Source: Mycolicibacterium sphagni (GTDB lineage: Bacteria > Actinomycetota > Actinomycetes > Mycobacteriales > Mycobacteriaceae). Taken from it: DNA of 64,000 nt. The stretch is taken from assembly GCF_002250655.1 (NCBI RefSeq), contig NZ_NOZR01000008.1, forward strand, positions 1 through 64,000. Direction: 5' to 3'. Made by a program: the position numbers and the translations under genes. Shown here piece by piece: positions 19,554-30,636 of this stretch; within the stretch, counting starts at the first letter, position 1; each line of letters begins with the position of its first letter. The notes under the pieces are model-generated. The model saw nothing but the letters and a program-made list of their open reading frames with translations. It was not told the origin of the DNA and did not search any database.

Positions 19554-22037
19554 ATGGGCGCTTCACGGTTTGTCGGTCGGGTTGGCGGGTTGGCGGTGGC
19601 CCTCGGGGTTGGCGCCGCGTTGTTCTCCACGGGATACGGTGTCGCTTGGGCTGACTCGTCGACGGGATCGTCGGCGGGAAGCGGGAATTCCTCGACGGGC
19701 AGTTCCTCGAGTGCCGGGTCGAAGGGATCGTCCCCGGCAATCGCGTCGTCGAAGCGGTCGGCCAGCGCCGGCTCGGGCCAGGTGGTCAGCACCGGCGGAG
19801 CCAAGTCCAGTTCGCAGAGCACGAGCGCCGGGGTGGGCCAGGGCAAGGCGGCCACTGCGGTGTCGTCTCAGGGGTCCAGCTCGGCTGAGGCCACGGCAAA
19901 CAACGTGACGACCACGAGCGCGCAGTCGGTGTCGGCGAGCACGCCGATTGCCACGCGCCTGACCACCGCGGTGCATGACGCAATCGACCAGCTCTCCGGT
20001 GGACTGCCGACGGTGCCCGCTGATTCGCCGCTCGCACTTGCGTTTGCCGCCCTGCAGCGCCGGGAAAGCGCCGCGGCGAGCAGCGTGACGTCATCGCTGA
20101 CCACCACCGCGGCGTTGATCCAAAGCAGCAATCCGATCGTCGTCAACCCGGTCCTCGCCATCGTCGACGGCATCATCAACGGCAGCACCGGGGCGACCAC
20201 CACTGGTACCAATCCGCTGATTTACACCCTGATCAGCGGCCCGAGTGCCGGCGGCAAGATCACGTTCTCGAGCACGGGTGACACCAACTACGTGCTGGGC
20301 AACTTCACCTACCTGCCGGACAAGTCGATCCTGACCTCGGGCAGTGAGCAGTTCAAGATCTTGGTATCGGAGAAGACGCAGTTCGACAAGATCCTTGAAA
20401 GCATCCCGATTCTGGGCGGATTCGTGCCGCAGGTGCTCGTCGTCATTCACCAGACGCCGATCCTCGGTACGCTGCTGGCGCCCATCATCGGGTACTCGCA
20501 GCTCGTGACGTTCACCGGGGATCCGTCGGCGTTGAACCCGACGGCCAAGCCACTGGCATTCACGTACAAGATGCCGTCGTTCGACGGCACATTGATCAGC
20601 CTCAACTGGTTCCCGGCGTCGACGTTGGGCCCCAACGGAGTTCCGGCCGGTGACGTGGCACCGACCATCCTCAACGGCCCGGGCCTGGCCACTGCCGGCC
20701 AGACTGATCCGTACACGCCGTACGGGATCAGCGAACTCACTCCCGGTGTGCAATCGCTGCGCAACGACGGCTATAACGTCGTCACCTGGGATCCCCGTGG
20801 CGAGTTCGATTCCGGCGGCATCCTGCAATTGGACAGCCCGGCCTTCGAAGGCCGCGATGTCACCGCGATGATCAACTGGATCGCGACCCAGCCGACGTCG
20901 GCTCTCAACGGGCCCAACGATCCCAAGGTGGGCATGGTCGGCGGCTCCTACGGTGGCGGCATCCAGCTGACGTCCGCGGGCACCGATCCTCGTCTCGAGG
21001 CCATCGTGCCGGCCATCGCCTGGAATTCGCTGAACAGCTCGCTCTATCCGGACGGCGCATTCAAGACCGCCTACTCCTCGCTGCTGTTGCTGTCGCTCGT
21101 GCTGAGCAACGCACGGATCAACAACCAGATCTACGTCGGCGTCATCACCGGCGACCTGCTGGGCATCCTCACCAACACTGCGAAAGCCGTGCTGGCGAGC
21201 AGCGGGCCCGATTTCGTGGTCGGAAACATCAGCGCGCCAACGCTCTTCCTGCAGGGCACGATCGACGTGCTGTTCACCCTGCAGCAGGCCATCGACAACG
21301 CAGAGGCGCTGGCGCCGGGCGTGCCCGCCCAGATGATCTGGTCCTGCGTCGGCCACGGAGTCTGCCTGACCCCCGACACGACCGGTACCCGCAACCTGGA
21401 CGCGACCCTGAACTGGCTCGACAAGTACGTCAAGGGTGAGGCGGTGCCGGCGGCGCCGAACTTCCAGTACACCGACCAGTTCGGGAACTGGTTCTCCTCC
21501 AACGATCTGCCGACTGCGGGCAGTGCGTTCTTCGGTCCGAATTTCACCGCTGCCAGCGGGGCATCGGGTGGGACTCTGGGCATTGTTCCGATCATCGGCG
21601 GCTCGGGCCCGGCCCCGCAGGCCTCGATTCCGTATTCGCTGGGTTTGGCGTCGAAGGCCAGCAACGCGATCAACGTCAAGCTGAATTTGACCGGACTGGA
21701 TCAGACGGTCGGGGCGCCGACGCTGAGCTTCGACTACCAGGGCATCGGGACCAGCCGCTTCGTCTACGCGCAGCTGGTGGACAACAACACCGGCCTGGTG
21801 GTCGGCAACCTCGTCACGCCGGTACCGGTCACCCTCGACGGGCGCACGCACAGCGTGACGTTTAACCTGGCCAACATCGTGTACACGTCGGATGATTCGG
21901 TGGACCCGGGCGATCTGACGCTGCAGATCACCAGCTCGGCCACGGCGTACGAGAACTTCACCGCATTCGGCGTGATCAACATCTCCAACATCGGCCTCAC
22001 ACTGCAGACCCCGGCGACGATCACCCCGGAGCCGTAA
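19554..22037 (+). CDS. exported alpha/beta hydrolase of the CocE/X-Pro dipeptidyl peptidase (S15) type
   Basis: The 827-residue protein has a signal region (GGLAVALGVGAALFSTGYGVAWA) and a Ser/Gly/Thr-rich low-complexity linker (about 30-140). A beta-rich region with GGKITFSSTGDTNY-type sequence comes next, then an alpha/beta hydrolase domain and a C-terminal jelly-roll-like domain. A full catalytic triad is visible: Ser465 in GGSYGG, Asp571 in QGTIDVLF and His601 in CVGHGVC. It probably acts on esters or peptides in the envelope; the substrate is unknown. ATG 19554 follows GGGAGGGAC. Confidence 0.8.
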   Translation: MGASRFVGRVGGLAVALGVGAALFSTGYGVAWADSSTGSSAGSGNSSTGSSSSAGSKGSSPAIASSKRSASAGSGQVVSTGGAKSSSQSTSAGVGQGKAATAVSSQGSSSAEATANNVTTTSAQSVSASTPIATRLTTAVHDAIDQLSGGLPTVPADSPLALAFAALQRRESAAASSVTSSLTTTAALIQSSNPIVVNPVLAIVDGIINGSTGATTTGTNPLIYTLISGPSAGGKITFSSTGDTNYVLGNFTYLPDKSILTSGSEQFKILVSEKTQFDKILESIPILGGFVPQVLVVIHQTPILGTLLAPIIGYSQLVTFTGDPSALNPTAKPLAFTYKMPSFDGTLISLNWFPASTLGPNGVPAGDVAPTILNGPGLATAGQTDPYTPYGISELTPGVQSLRNDGYNVVTWDPRGEFDSGGILQLDSPAFEGRDVTAMINWIATQPTSALNGPNDPKVGMVGGSYGGGIQLTSAGTDPRLEAIVPAIAWNSLNSSLYPDGAFKTAYSSLLLLSLVLSNARINNQIYVGVITGDLLGILTNTAKAVLASSGPDFVVGNISAPTLFLQGTIDVLFTLQQAIDNAEALAPGVPAQMIWSCVGHGVCLTPDTTGTRNLDATLNWLDKYVKGEAVPAAPNFQYTDQFGNWFSSNDLPTAGSAFFGPNFTAASGASGGTLGIVPIIGGSGPAPQASIPYSLGLASKASNAINVKLNLTGLDQTVGAPTLSFDYQGIGTSRFVYAQLVDNNTGLVVGNLVTPVPVTLDGRTHSVTFNLANIVYTSDDSVDPGDLTLQITSSATAYENFTAFGVINISNIGLTLQTPATITPEP

Positions 22038-22055
22038 GGCGCAGACCGTTCGCGG

Positions 22056-22721
22056 TCAGTTGGTGGCCGGTGCCAGCCGGCTGGCCGCGAACTGTGCCGC
22101 CTGGTTGACCACACCCGCGGTGACGTACTGACCGTGGGCGGCGAGGTCCATCCCGTTCGAGCAGATGGGATCGCCTACCAGGCAGTAGTCCATCGCCTTG
22201 GAGCCGTACAGAACGCTTCTCGTGGTCAGCGGCCCCCCGCCGAGCTTCCTCGACGGGTTACCGAAGACCACGACCGCAGCGACGTGGCTGGCAACGGCGT
22301 CAGGCATTGGGGTTGGAGTGCCGAACGCTGTTCCTGCAGTGGTAGTGAGCAGGTCGATGATGTCGGCGCCCTGCGAATACCCGCTCAACACCAGCCGGGT
22401 GTTCGGGCACGCCGCCACCAGATTCTGAACGTGTACCCAGCCGTCGGTGGCGCCGGTGGTGGTACCTCCGGCCAGATCCAGATTGGCTGGGTAGTTGATG
22501 CCGTAAACGGACAGCGATTTGCCGGGCGCTTGTGCACTTAATGCGTTGACCAGCGCCTGTCCCACCGGATCGACCGGCGGCACAGTGTCGGTTCCGCGCG
22601 CATAGACAACGTGGATATCGGGGCAGGTGTCGGCCAGCGCGACCGGCATGGTCATCGAGGTCAGATGTGCGGCACTCGTGATAGCCGCCGCAGCAAAGAT
22701 CCGAGCGGCGTGGGTGTGCAC
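22056..22721 (-). CDS. cutinase family serine esterase, secreted
   Basis: The 221-residue protein has a signal peptide, the cutinase opening CPDIHVVYARGT, the nucleophile elbow GYSQG and the C-terminal Asp...His region (CLVGDPICSNGMDLAAHGQY), with paired cysteines. This matches the mycobacterial Cut/culp family (Rv3724-like), whose members are lipases, phospholipases or thioesterases at the cell surface. It is convergent with the large hydrolase (18 bases between stops). A cutinase gene (Rv3724) also lies near lucA in M. tuberculosis, which fits the synteny. Confidence 0.9.
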   Translation of the reverse strand: MHTHAARIFAAAAITSAAHLTSMTMPVALADTCPDIHVVYARGTDTVPPVDPVGQALVNALSAQAPGKSLSVYGINYPANLDLAGGTTTGATDGWVHVQNLVAACPNTRLVLSGYSQGADIIDLLTTTAGTAFGTPTPMPDAVASHVAAVVVFGNPSRKLGGGPLTTRSVLYGSKAMDYCLVGDPICSNGMDLAAHGQYVTAGVVNQAAQFAASRLAPATN

Positions 22722-22910
22722 CGGTGCATGTTGGCATCGGTTGGCGTTTGACGTCTTAGGCGCGCCGACGCAGACGGGAAGCCGCGGGCAAATTCACAGC
22801 CGTCGGTGTTGCGGCGGGTGCGGTTTCCCTGACGGGTGCCTTAAGTCGTTGGCGTGCAGAAAGATTCGAGTACCGCCGACCTCCGCCGCCGCGTGCGCGA
22901 GCCTCTGCCT

Positions 22911-23978
22911 CTATCGGGGCACCACCCCGCGGGCCTTCGGCAAAGCCAGATCGTTGTACGTGGCGATGCCGGGGGGTGCGGCGACGACGGCCGGGATCGC
23001 GTGAATCGGCGGCAGCGCCGTCATGATGTGGCCCAGTACGAAGAAGTCCTCGATGGACTTGGCGTTCTCGATCATGTCCATCGGGGGCAGGAAACCGACC
23101 TGCATGTTGACCGTCGGGCGGCCGTCGATGGTGATCTTCCAGCCGTCGCCGTCGAGCTGCCAGTCGGGCTGAAGTGTGGTGCCCTTCTTCCAGCGGACGT
23201 TGATGTCGATGACCGTCTTGCCGTTGGCGATGCCCTGCCAACTGGCGTAGACCCCGGCCACGTGGCCGGCCTTGATGGTCCACGACGCCATCGGCAGATC
23301 CTCCGTGGTCTGGGCGTACTCCGACACGCATCTGATCTCGTCCAGCTCGACGCCGAGGGAGTCGGCGACCAGCTGCACGGCCTCCGCGAACACCGCGGTG
23401 CCCTTGGCCGCCATCGGCTGCAGCGCGGGATCGTCGATGTGCATATCGAATCCGACTGGCCGCTCGGTGTCGGGGGAGTCGTAGAGGGTGGTGTCCGCCG
23501 ACTCGGCGATGGTGACCTTGTCGACGCGATCGCAGGCGGTGGCTGCCACGATCGCCAGGAGTTCGGCGAACCCGGGGCTCACGCCCGAGCCGAACATCGT
23601 CGACCCGCCGGCCTTGCACGCCTCCTCGATGCGGGCGCGGCCCTCGCCGAGGTTATGGCCGGTGATGAACGACGCGGAGGCGACCACGTTGACGCCGGCG
23701 GACAGGATGCGGACCAGTTCGTCGACGTTGATCCACATCGGGTTGTAGACCACGCAGTCTGGCTTGAGGGCCAGTAGCGCGTCGATGTCGTTGGTCGCCG
23801 TGACCCCCAGTGGCTCGATGCCGACCAACTCGCCGACATCGCGACCGGTCTTGTCCGCTGACCAGGCGTAACAGCCGACTAGTTCGAGTGTGGGGTTGGT
23901 GGCGATCGCCTGGACGGAGCTCTTGCCGACATTGCCGGTCGTCCACTGGACGACCCGATACGGGGAAGTGTTGTGCAC
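22911..23978 (-). CDS. dihydrodipicolinate reductase-like NAD(P)-binding protein
   Basis: The protein is about 355 residues from GTG 23978 (the frame extends 14 codons further). It has an N-terminal Rossmann motif (VVQWTTGNVGKSSVQAI) and the domain order of the mycobacterial DapB/2,4-diaminopentanoate dehydrogenase-like family: a cofactor domain to about 140, then a catalytic domain. True DapB signature residues are not evident and lysine synthesis is encoded elsewhere, so the role is unknown. It is monocistronic as far as can be seen; 22722-22910 beside it contains no recognisable gene. Confidence 0.75.
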   Translation of the reverse strand: MHNTSPYRVVQWTTGNVGKSSVQAIATNPTLELVGCYAWSADKTGRDVGELVGIEPLGVTATNDIDALLALKPDCVVYNPMWINVDELVRILSAGVNVVASASFITGHNLGEGRARIEEACKAGGSTMFGSGVSPGFAELLAIVAATACDRVDKVTIAESADTTLYDSPDTERPVGFDMHIDDPALQPMAAKGTAVFAEAVQLVADSLGVELDEIRCVSEYAQTTEDLPMASWTIKAGHVAGVYASWQGIANGKTVIDINVRWKKGTTLQPDWQLDGDGWKITIDGRPTVNMQVGFLPPMDMIENAKSIEDFFVLGHIMTALPPIHAIPAVVAAPPGIATYNDLALPKARGVVPR

Positions 23979-24044
23979 TCGCTCAGCATAGGGTGCGCAG
24001 GACCTCGAATGGTTGCCCATGCGCAGATCGAGATGTCTGAGTGA

Positions 24045-25166
24045 TCAGATGCTGTCCCGCTTCTCCGTGGTTGGGGAGAAGGATCGGTTGCGGGCGTCGA
24101 TTTGGTCTTGGGTGGCCGGGACCAGCCGTTCGCCTCCCGGTGCCGCGGTTGCCTGCGACCGTGTGGCGTGGGGGCGCTGGTCGTGTTCATATTGCTGCCA
24201 CGCCTCGGTGACGTCACCGGGGTGGTCGCGGAGTGCTTGAGCGAGAAACCATGCACCGGTCAGAGCGAGGCTGGTCCCGCGTCCCGACAGATTGGAAGCG
24301 CAGTGCGCGGCGTCCCCGACGAGGACGACTCGACCGCGGTGCCAGCTGGACATGTGAATCTGGCTGACTGAGTCGAAGTACAGTTCCGGATCTTGGACCG
24401 CGGCGTCAACCAGTTCGGGGACTCGCCATTCGGTGTGACCGGCGAAAGCATCGACGAGGATCTGCTTCTGCGCAGTGAGATCGTGATAGTCATAGTCGAT
24501 CCAGGGTGATCGAAACATGAAGACCGCCAAGGCTTTGTCGTTGAAAGCCGCGATGCCGGTCATGTGACCCGGGTAGTTGTACATCGGATTGGTTCGGTCG
24601 ACGGGGGTGTAGTCGGGTAGAGCGGCCAGTGCGACATAGAAGCCGAGGTGGCGGAGGAATTGCTGTTCGGGTTCGAACGTGAGCCGGCGGACCGCCGAGT
24701 GCATGCCGTCGGCGCCCACCACGAGGTCGTAGCGGTCGGCGGCGCCTGAGGTGAACCGGATGTTGACGCCGCGATCGTCGTCGTCGAGTTCGGCGATGGA
24801 TTCGCCGAACCGCAGCTGTGCTGACGGTCCGAGTTGGTCGTGGAGGATGGTGGCGAGGTCTTCGCGGGGGATCTCTATGTCGTTGGGGGAGTCGTTGATC
24901 TGGTCAAGAGGCGGTTCTGCCACCACGGCGCCGCTGCTGTCGACGAACTGCACGCGTTCGCTCATGTCGATCCGGAGGTCGCGGATCTGTCCGAGCACGC
25001 CCATCTTGTCGGCGATCTCGATCGCGTCACCGCGAATGTCAATGGGGGAGCCGTTGACCCGCAGATGGCCGGCGCGTTCGAGGACGGTGACATCGTGGCC
25101 GTCGGCGCCGAGGTTGATCGCGGTACTCAGACCTGCGATACCTGCCCCGGAAATCAGAATGCGCAT
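24045..25166 (-). CDS. FAD-dependent monooxygenase (PHBH/TetX class A type)
   Basis: The 373-residue protein begins MRILISGAGIAGLST (GxGxxG dinucleotide motif), has a middle VVGADGMHSAVRR (DG motif) and GRVVLVGDAAHCAS (GD motif), the three class A flavoprotein hydroxylase signatures. It should hydroxylate an aromatic or polyketide-like compound using NAD(P)H. ATG 25166 follows GGAAGGGG; the frame extends upstream without signals. It is divergent from a TetR gene with operator-like dyads between, so a small-molecule inducer is likely. Confidence 0.88.
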   Translation of the reverse strand: MRILISGAGIAGLSTAINLGADGHDVTVLERAGHLRVNGSPIDIRGDAIEIADKMGVLGQIRDLRIDMSERVQFVDSSGAVVAEPPLDQINDSPNDIEIPREDLATILHDQLGPSAQLRFGESIAELDDDDRGVNIRFTSGAADRYDLVVGADGMHSAVRRLTFEPEQQFLRHLGFYVALAALPDYTPVDRTNPMYNYPGHMTGIAAFNDKALAVFMFRSPWIDYDYHDLTAQKQILVDAFAGHTEWRVPELVDAAVQDPELYFDSVSQIHMSSWHRGRVVLVGDAAHCASNLSGRGTSLALTGAWFLAQALRDHPGDVTEAWQQYEHDQRPHATRSQATAAPGGERLVPATQDQIDARNRSFSPTTEKRDSI

Positions 25167-25188
25167 AGATAGCCCCTTCCAGCAGTTA

Positions 25189-25203
25189 GATACAGTTCGT
25201 ATC
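25189..25203. promoter_or_regulatory. TetR-type operator dyad I (GATAC-N5-GTATC)
   Basis: GATACAGTTCGTATC is a perfect 5-5-5 dyad 22 bases before the monooxygenase start, in the divergent TetR intergenic region. The half-site GTATCC/GGATAC recurs in the next dyad. Confidence 0.6.
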
Positions 25204-25232
25204 CTGAACATAGACCCGTGTTTTAGGATACG
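25198..25232. promoter_or_regulatory. TetR-type operator dyad II overlapping the tetR -10 box
   Basis: CGTATCCT (25198-25205) and AGGATACG (25225-25232) are perfect 8-base inverted arms separated by 19 bases. The right arm covers the hexamer TAGGAT (25224-25229), which sits six bases before the A of the tetR ATG at 25235. No ribosome binding site precedes that ATG, so the tetR mRNA is probably leaderless and autorepressed by occlusion of its -10 box. Confidence 0.6.
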
Positions 25233-25234
25233 CA

Positions 25235-25843
25235 ATGTCTCTTAACGTTGGCGGTGCGCCGCAACGACGCCGTGGCCGCGCTTTGGAAGAGGCGCTGCTC
25301 AACGCCGCGTGGGAGGAACTGACCGAACGCGGCTACGACAGCTTCACGATCGACGCCGTTGCGGCGCGGGCGGGTACCAGTCGCGCGGTTCTTTACCGGC
25401 GCTGGCCCAGCAAGCAGGAACTGGTGCTGGCCGCGTTGAAGTGCGAGGTGGGTAAAGACGTCATCGTCAGCCCCGACACCGGCAGCCTCCGCGGCGACGT
25501 CATCGCGCTACTGCAGCAAGCCAACAAAGTCAGAGTCGGATTGGCGACGCAGTTGTTCACCCAGCTCGGCGGCTTCTACCGCCAAACCGGCACCAGCCTG
25601 GCCGATCTCAGTACCTTCGTCCAAGGAGGCCGCAACCCCCACATGGAGCAGGCGATCCAGCGGGCCGTCGACCGCGGCGAAATTCGACTAGAACAGGTCA
25701 CCGAACGCATCGCCCGCCTACCCGTCGATCTATTTCGCTACGAAATTCTCATGACGTTGCGACCGTTGTCAGACGAAACCATCGAGGACATCGTCGACAC
25801 CATTTTTCTCCCGCTTCTCAGCCCCAAGAGCCCGCCGGGCTGA
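25235..25843 (+). CDS. TetR family transcriptional regulator
   Basis: The 202-residue protein has an N-terminal TetR HTH (about residues 20-65: FTIDAVAARAGTSRAVLYRRWPSK) and an all-helical ligand domain. It is likely the repressor of the divergent FAD monooxygenase and of itself, given the dyads between the starts. The ATG lies directly after the operator arm with no leader. A C-terminal TetR_C_16-like fold is possible; the ligand is unknown. Confidence 0.92.
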   Translation: MSLNVGGAPQRRRGRALEEALLNAAWEELTERGYDSFTIDAVAARAGTSRAVLYRRWPSKQELVLAALKCEVGKDVIVSPDTGSLRGDVIALLQQANKVRVGLATQLFTQLGGFYRQTGTSLADLSTFVQGGRNPHMEQAIQRAVDRGEIRLEQVTERIARLPVDLFRYEILMTLRPLSDETIEDIVDTIFLPLLSPKSPPG

Positions 25844-25879
25844 AACGGCAAAAATCAGCGAGAGCCCGGACGCCCCGGC

Positions 25880-28277
<2,398 letters not shown>

Positions 28278-28286
28278 CCTTCACCC

Positions 28287-30179
28287 GTGGCGCTCTACCG
28301 CAAGTACCGGCCGGCAACCTTCGCCGAGGTCGTGGGCCAGGAGCACGTCACCGAACCGCTGTCCACCGCGCTGTCGGCGCACCGGATTAACCATGCGTAC
28401 CTGTTCTCCGGCCCGCGCGGCTGCGGCAAGACGTCCTCGGCACGCATCCTGGCCCGCTCACTGAACTGCGAGCAGGGCCCGACACCGACGCCGTGTGGTG
28501 TCTGCGATTCGTGCGTGGCGCTGGCGCCCAACGGCCCGGGCTCGGTCGACGTGGTAGAACTCGACGCCGCCAGCCACGGCGGTGTGGACGACACCCGCGA
28601 ATTGCGTGACCGCGCGTTCTACGCACCCGCGCAGTCGCGCTACCGCATCTTCATCGTCGACGAAGCGCACATGGTCACCACGGCCGGTTTCAACGCGCTG
28701 CTGAAGATCGTCGAGGAGCCACCCGAGCACCTCATCTTCGTGTTCGCCACCACCGAGCCGGAGAAGGTGCTGCCGACTATCCGGTCGCGCACCCACCACT
28801 ATCCGTTCCGGCTGTTGGCTCCGCGGACGATGCGCACGCTGATCGAGAAGATCGTCGCATCGGAGAGCGTCCAGGTCGACGATGCGGTGTATCCGCTCGT
28901 GATTCGCGCGGGTGGCGGCTCACCCCGCGACACTTTGAGCGTGCTCGACCAGCTGCTGGCGGGTGCCGAAGGTAATCACGTCGCCTATCAGCGGGCGCTG
29001 GCGCTGCTGGGTGCCACCGACGTCGCCCTGATCGACGACGCGGTCGACGCACTGGCCGCCGGTGACGCGGCCGCGTTGTTCGGTGCGGTGGAGTCGGTGA
29101 TCGACGCCGGACACGACCCTCGCCGGTTCGGCATCGACCTGCTCGAGCGGTTCCGGGATTTGATTGTGCTGCAAGCAGTCCCGGACGCCGCGGCCCGCGG
29201 CGTGGTCGACGCCCCGGATGATGTGCTGGAGCGGATGCGCGACCAGGCTGACCGCATCGGCCCTGCCACTCTGGCCCGCTACGCCGAGGTGGTGCACGCC
29301 GGCCTGGGGGAGATGCGCGGCGCGACGGCTCCGCGTCTGCTCCTGGAGGTGGTGTGTGCCCGGTTGCTGCTGCCATCGGCCAGCGACACCGAGTCGGCAC
29401 TCCTGCAGCGCATCGAACGCATCGAGACCCGGATGGACATCTCGATTCCGGCGGGCGAGGCCGCGATGAGTACCGGTGCGCCGGCGCCGGCGCCGGCCAA
29501 GCAGTACGTGCGCAAGACGCAGGCGCCACCGCCTGCTGCCGCGCCTGAGCCCGAGCCTGTTGCGCAGCCAGCTAGCCCCGCGCCCGTTGTCGAGGTGCCG
29601 AAACCGGAGCCCGCCGCCGAGGCGCCCAGGCCCGCACCGGAGCCCGTCGCCACGCCTGCACCGGAGCCCGAACCGACCCTTCCTCCGCCGGCGGCCACCG
29701 AACCCGCCGCGCCACCGACTGCTGCGGCGGGTGAGCCCGGTGCGGCGGCCGTTCGAAGCATGTGGTCGACGGTGCGGGAGAAAGTTCGTCAGCGCAGCCG
29801 CACCACCGAGGTGATGCTGGCCGGGGCGATCGTGCGTGCCGTCGAGAACAACACCCTGATCCTCGGGCACGAGTCGGCGCCGCTGGCCAAGCGGCTCTCC
29901 GAACAGCGCAACGCCGACGTCATCCGCGATGCGCTCAAGGACGCGCTCGGCGTGGATTGGCGGGTGCGCTGCGAGGTCGGCATCGGTCAGCCGGTGCAGG
30001 AGGTCGAGCCGCTGCCGCCTGAGCCCGAGGCCGACCCGGTCGAGGTTCAGCGCGCCGAAGAGGACAGCATGATCGCCGAGGTCGGTCGCGACGAGGACAC
30101 CGCGCCCCGGCGCGATCCCGAGGAAGTAGCCCTCGAGCTGTTGCAAAGTGAGCTGGGCGCCCGCCGCATCGACGGCTGA
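28287..30179 (+). CDS. dnaX: DNA polymerase III subunit gamma/tau
   Basis: The 630-residue clamp-loader ATPase has Walker A SGPRGCGKTSS, four zinc-binding cysteines (NCEQGPTPTPCGVCDSC), Walker B IFIVDEAHM and sensor 1. A Pro/Glu/Ala-rich linker (about 390-490) and a C-terminal tau region follow. GTG 28287 is used. No slippery A-rich frameshift site was noticed, so a separate gamma form is not evident. It lies between the aminotransferase and an exported haemophore-like protein, as in Rv3721c. Confidence 0.95.
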   Translation: MALYRKYRPATFAEVVGQEHVTEPLSTALSAHRINHAYLFSGPRGCGKTSSARILARSLNCEQGPTPTPCGVCDSCVALAPNGPGSVDVVELDAASHGGVDDTRELRDRAFYAPAQSRYRIFIVDEAHMVTTAGFNALLKIVEEPPEHLIFVFATTEPEKVLPTIRSRTHHYPFRLLAPRTMRTLIEKIVASESVQVDDAVYPLVIRAGGGSPRDTLSVLDQLLAGAEGNHVAYQRALALLGATDVALIDDAVDALAAGDAAALFGAVESVIDAGHDPRRFGIDLLERFRDLIVLQAVPDAAARGVVDAPDDVLERMRDQADRIGPATLARYAEVVHAGLGEMRGATAPRLLLEVVCARLLLPSASDTESALLQRIERIETRMDISIPAGEAAMSTGAPAPAPAKQYVRKTQAPPPAAAPEPEPVAQPASPAPVVEVPKPEPAAEAPRPAPEPVATPAPEPEPTLPPPAATEPAAPPTAAAGEPGAAAVRSMWSTVREKVRQRSRTTEVMLAGAIVRAVENNTLILGHESAPLAKRLSEQRNADVIRDALKDALGVDWRVRCEVGIGQPVQEVEPLPPEPEADPVEVQRAEEDSMIAEVGRDEDTAPRRDPEEVALELLQSELGARRIDG

Positions 30180-30264
30180 CCGATTCTGTGAGGGATCTCG
30201 TCGCTCCCTGTGCGTTCCCTGTGCTGCAGAGCGCGCCTGGCACACAGGCCCCTACCGTCTACGC

Positions 30265-30633
30265 ATGAGCATCGACACCCGTCGCCTAGGGGCGACGTTG
30301 GCCGGATGCGGCGCGATCGTGGCCGCGATGTTCGGCCAAATTCCTTCTGCAGCAGCAGATCCCGATGCCCCGCCGCCGCCAAACTGCACTGCCGCCGACA
30401 TGGAAGGCGTGCGAACGGGTGTGCAGTTCGCGACCTCGGCCTACCTGTTCACCCATCCCGACGTGAACGCGTTCTTCACCAGTCTGGCCGGGGTTCCCCG
30501 GGCGCAGGTGCTCGAGCGGGTGAAGGCCTATATGGCCGCCAACCCACAGACGGCCGCCGACATCACCGGGATTCGACAACCGTTGGTAGACATCAAGAAT
30601 CGCTGCGGCCAGCTGCCCGGGTCGGCCGTTTAA
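30265..30633 (+). CDS. secreted haemophore-like (MHB/Rv0203-type) protein
   Basis: The 122-residue protein has a signal peptide (to about AAADPD), then a small helical domain with a Cys pair (NCTAADMEG and NRCGQL) and the pattern YLFTHPDVNAFFTSLAG typical of the mycobacterial haemophore-like family. Family members bind haem extracellularly or are of unknown role. Haem ligands cannot be proven by eye. ATG 30265 is chosen because it starts the signal peptide; the frame extends upstream. Confidence 0.75.
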   Translation: MSIDTRRLGATLAGCGAIVAAMFGQIPSAAADPDAPPPPNCTAADMEGVRTGVQFATSAYLFTHPDVNAFFTSLAGVPRAQVLERVKAYMAANPQTAADITGIRQPLVDIKNRCGQLPGSAV

Positions 30634-30636
30634 CTC

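Noticed and set aside
20091..21851. Long antisense frame (about 586 codons) opposite the S15-like hydrolase
   Set aside because: It is a high-GC shadow of the real gene: Arg/Gly/Asp-rich, no motifs, and the sense strand has a complete catalytic triad.
22756..23619. Minus-strand frame overlapping the DapB-like gene in another phase
   Set aside because: Arg/Gly/His-rich shadow with no motif; the DapB-like frame has a clear Rossmann signature.
30180..30264. Upstream extension of the haemophore-like protein
   Set aside because: Starting there would bury the signal peptide; ATG 30265 places it at the N-terminus.
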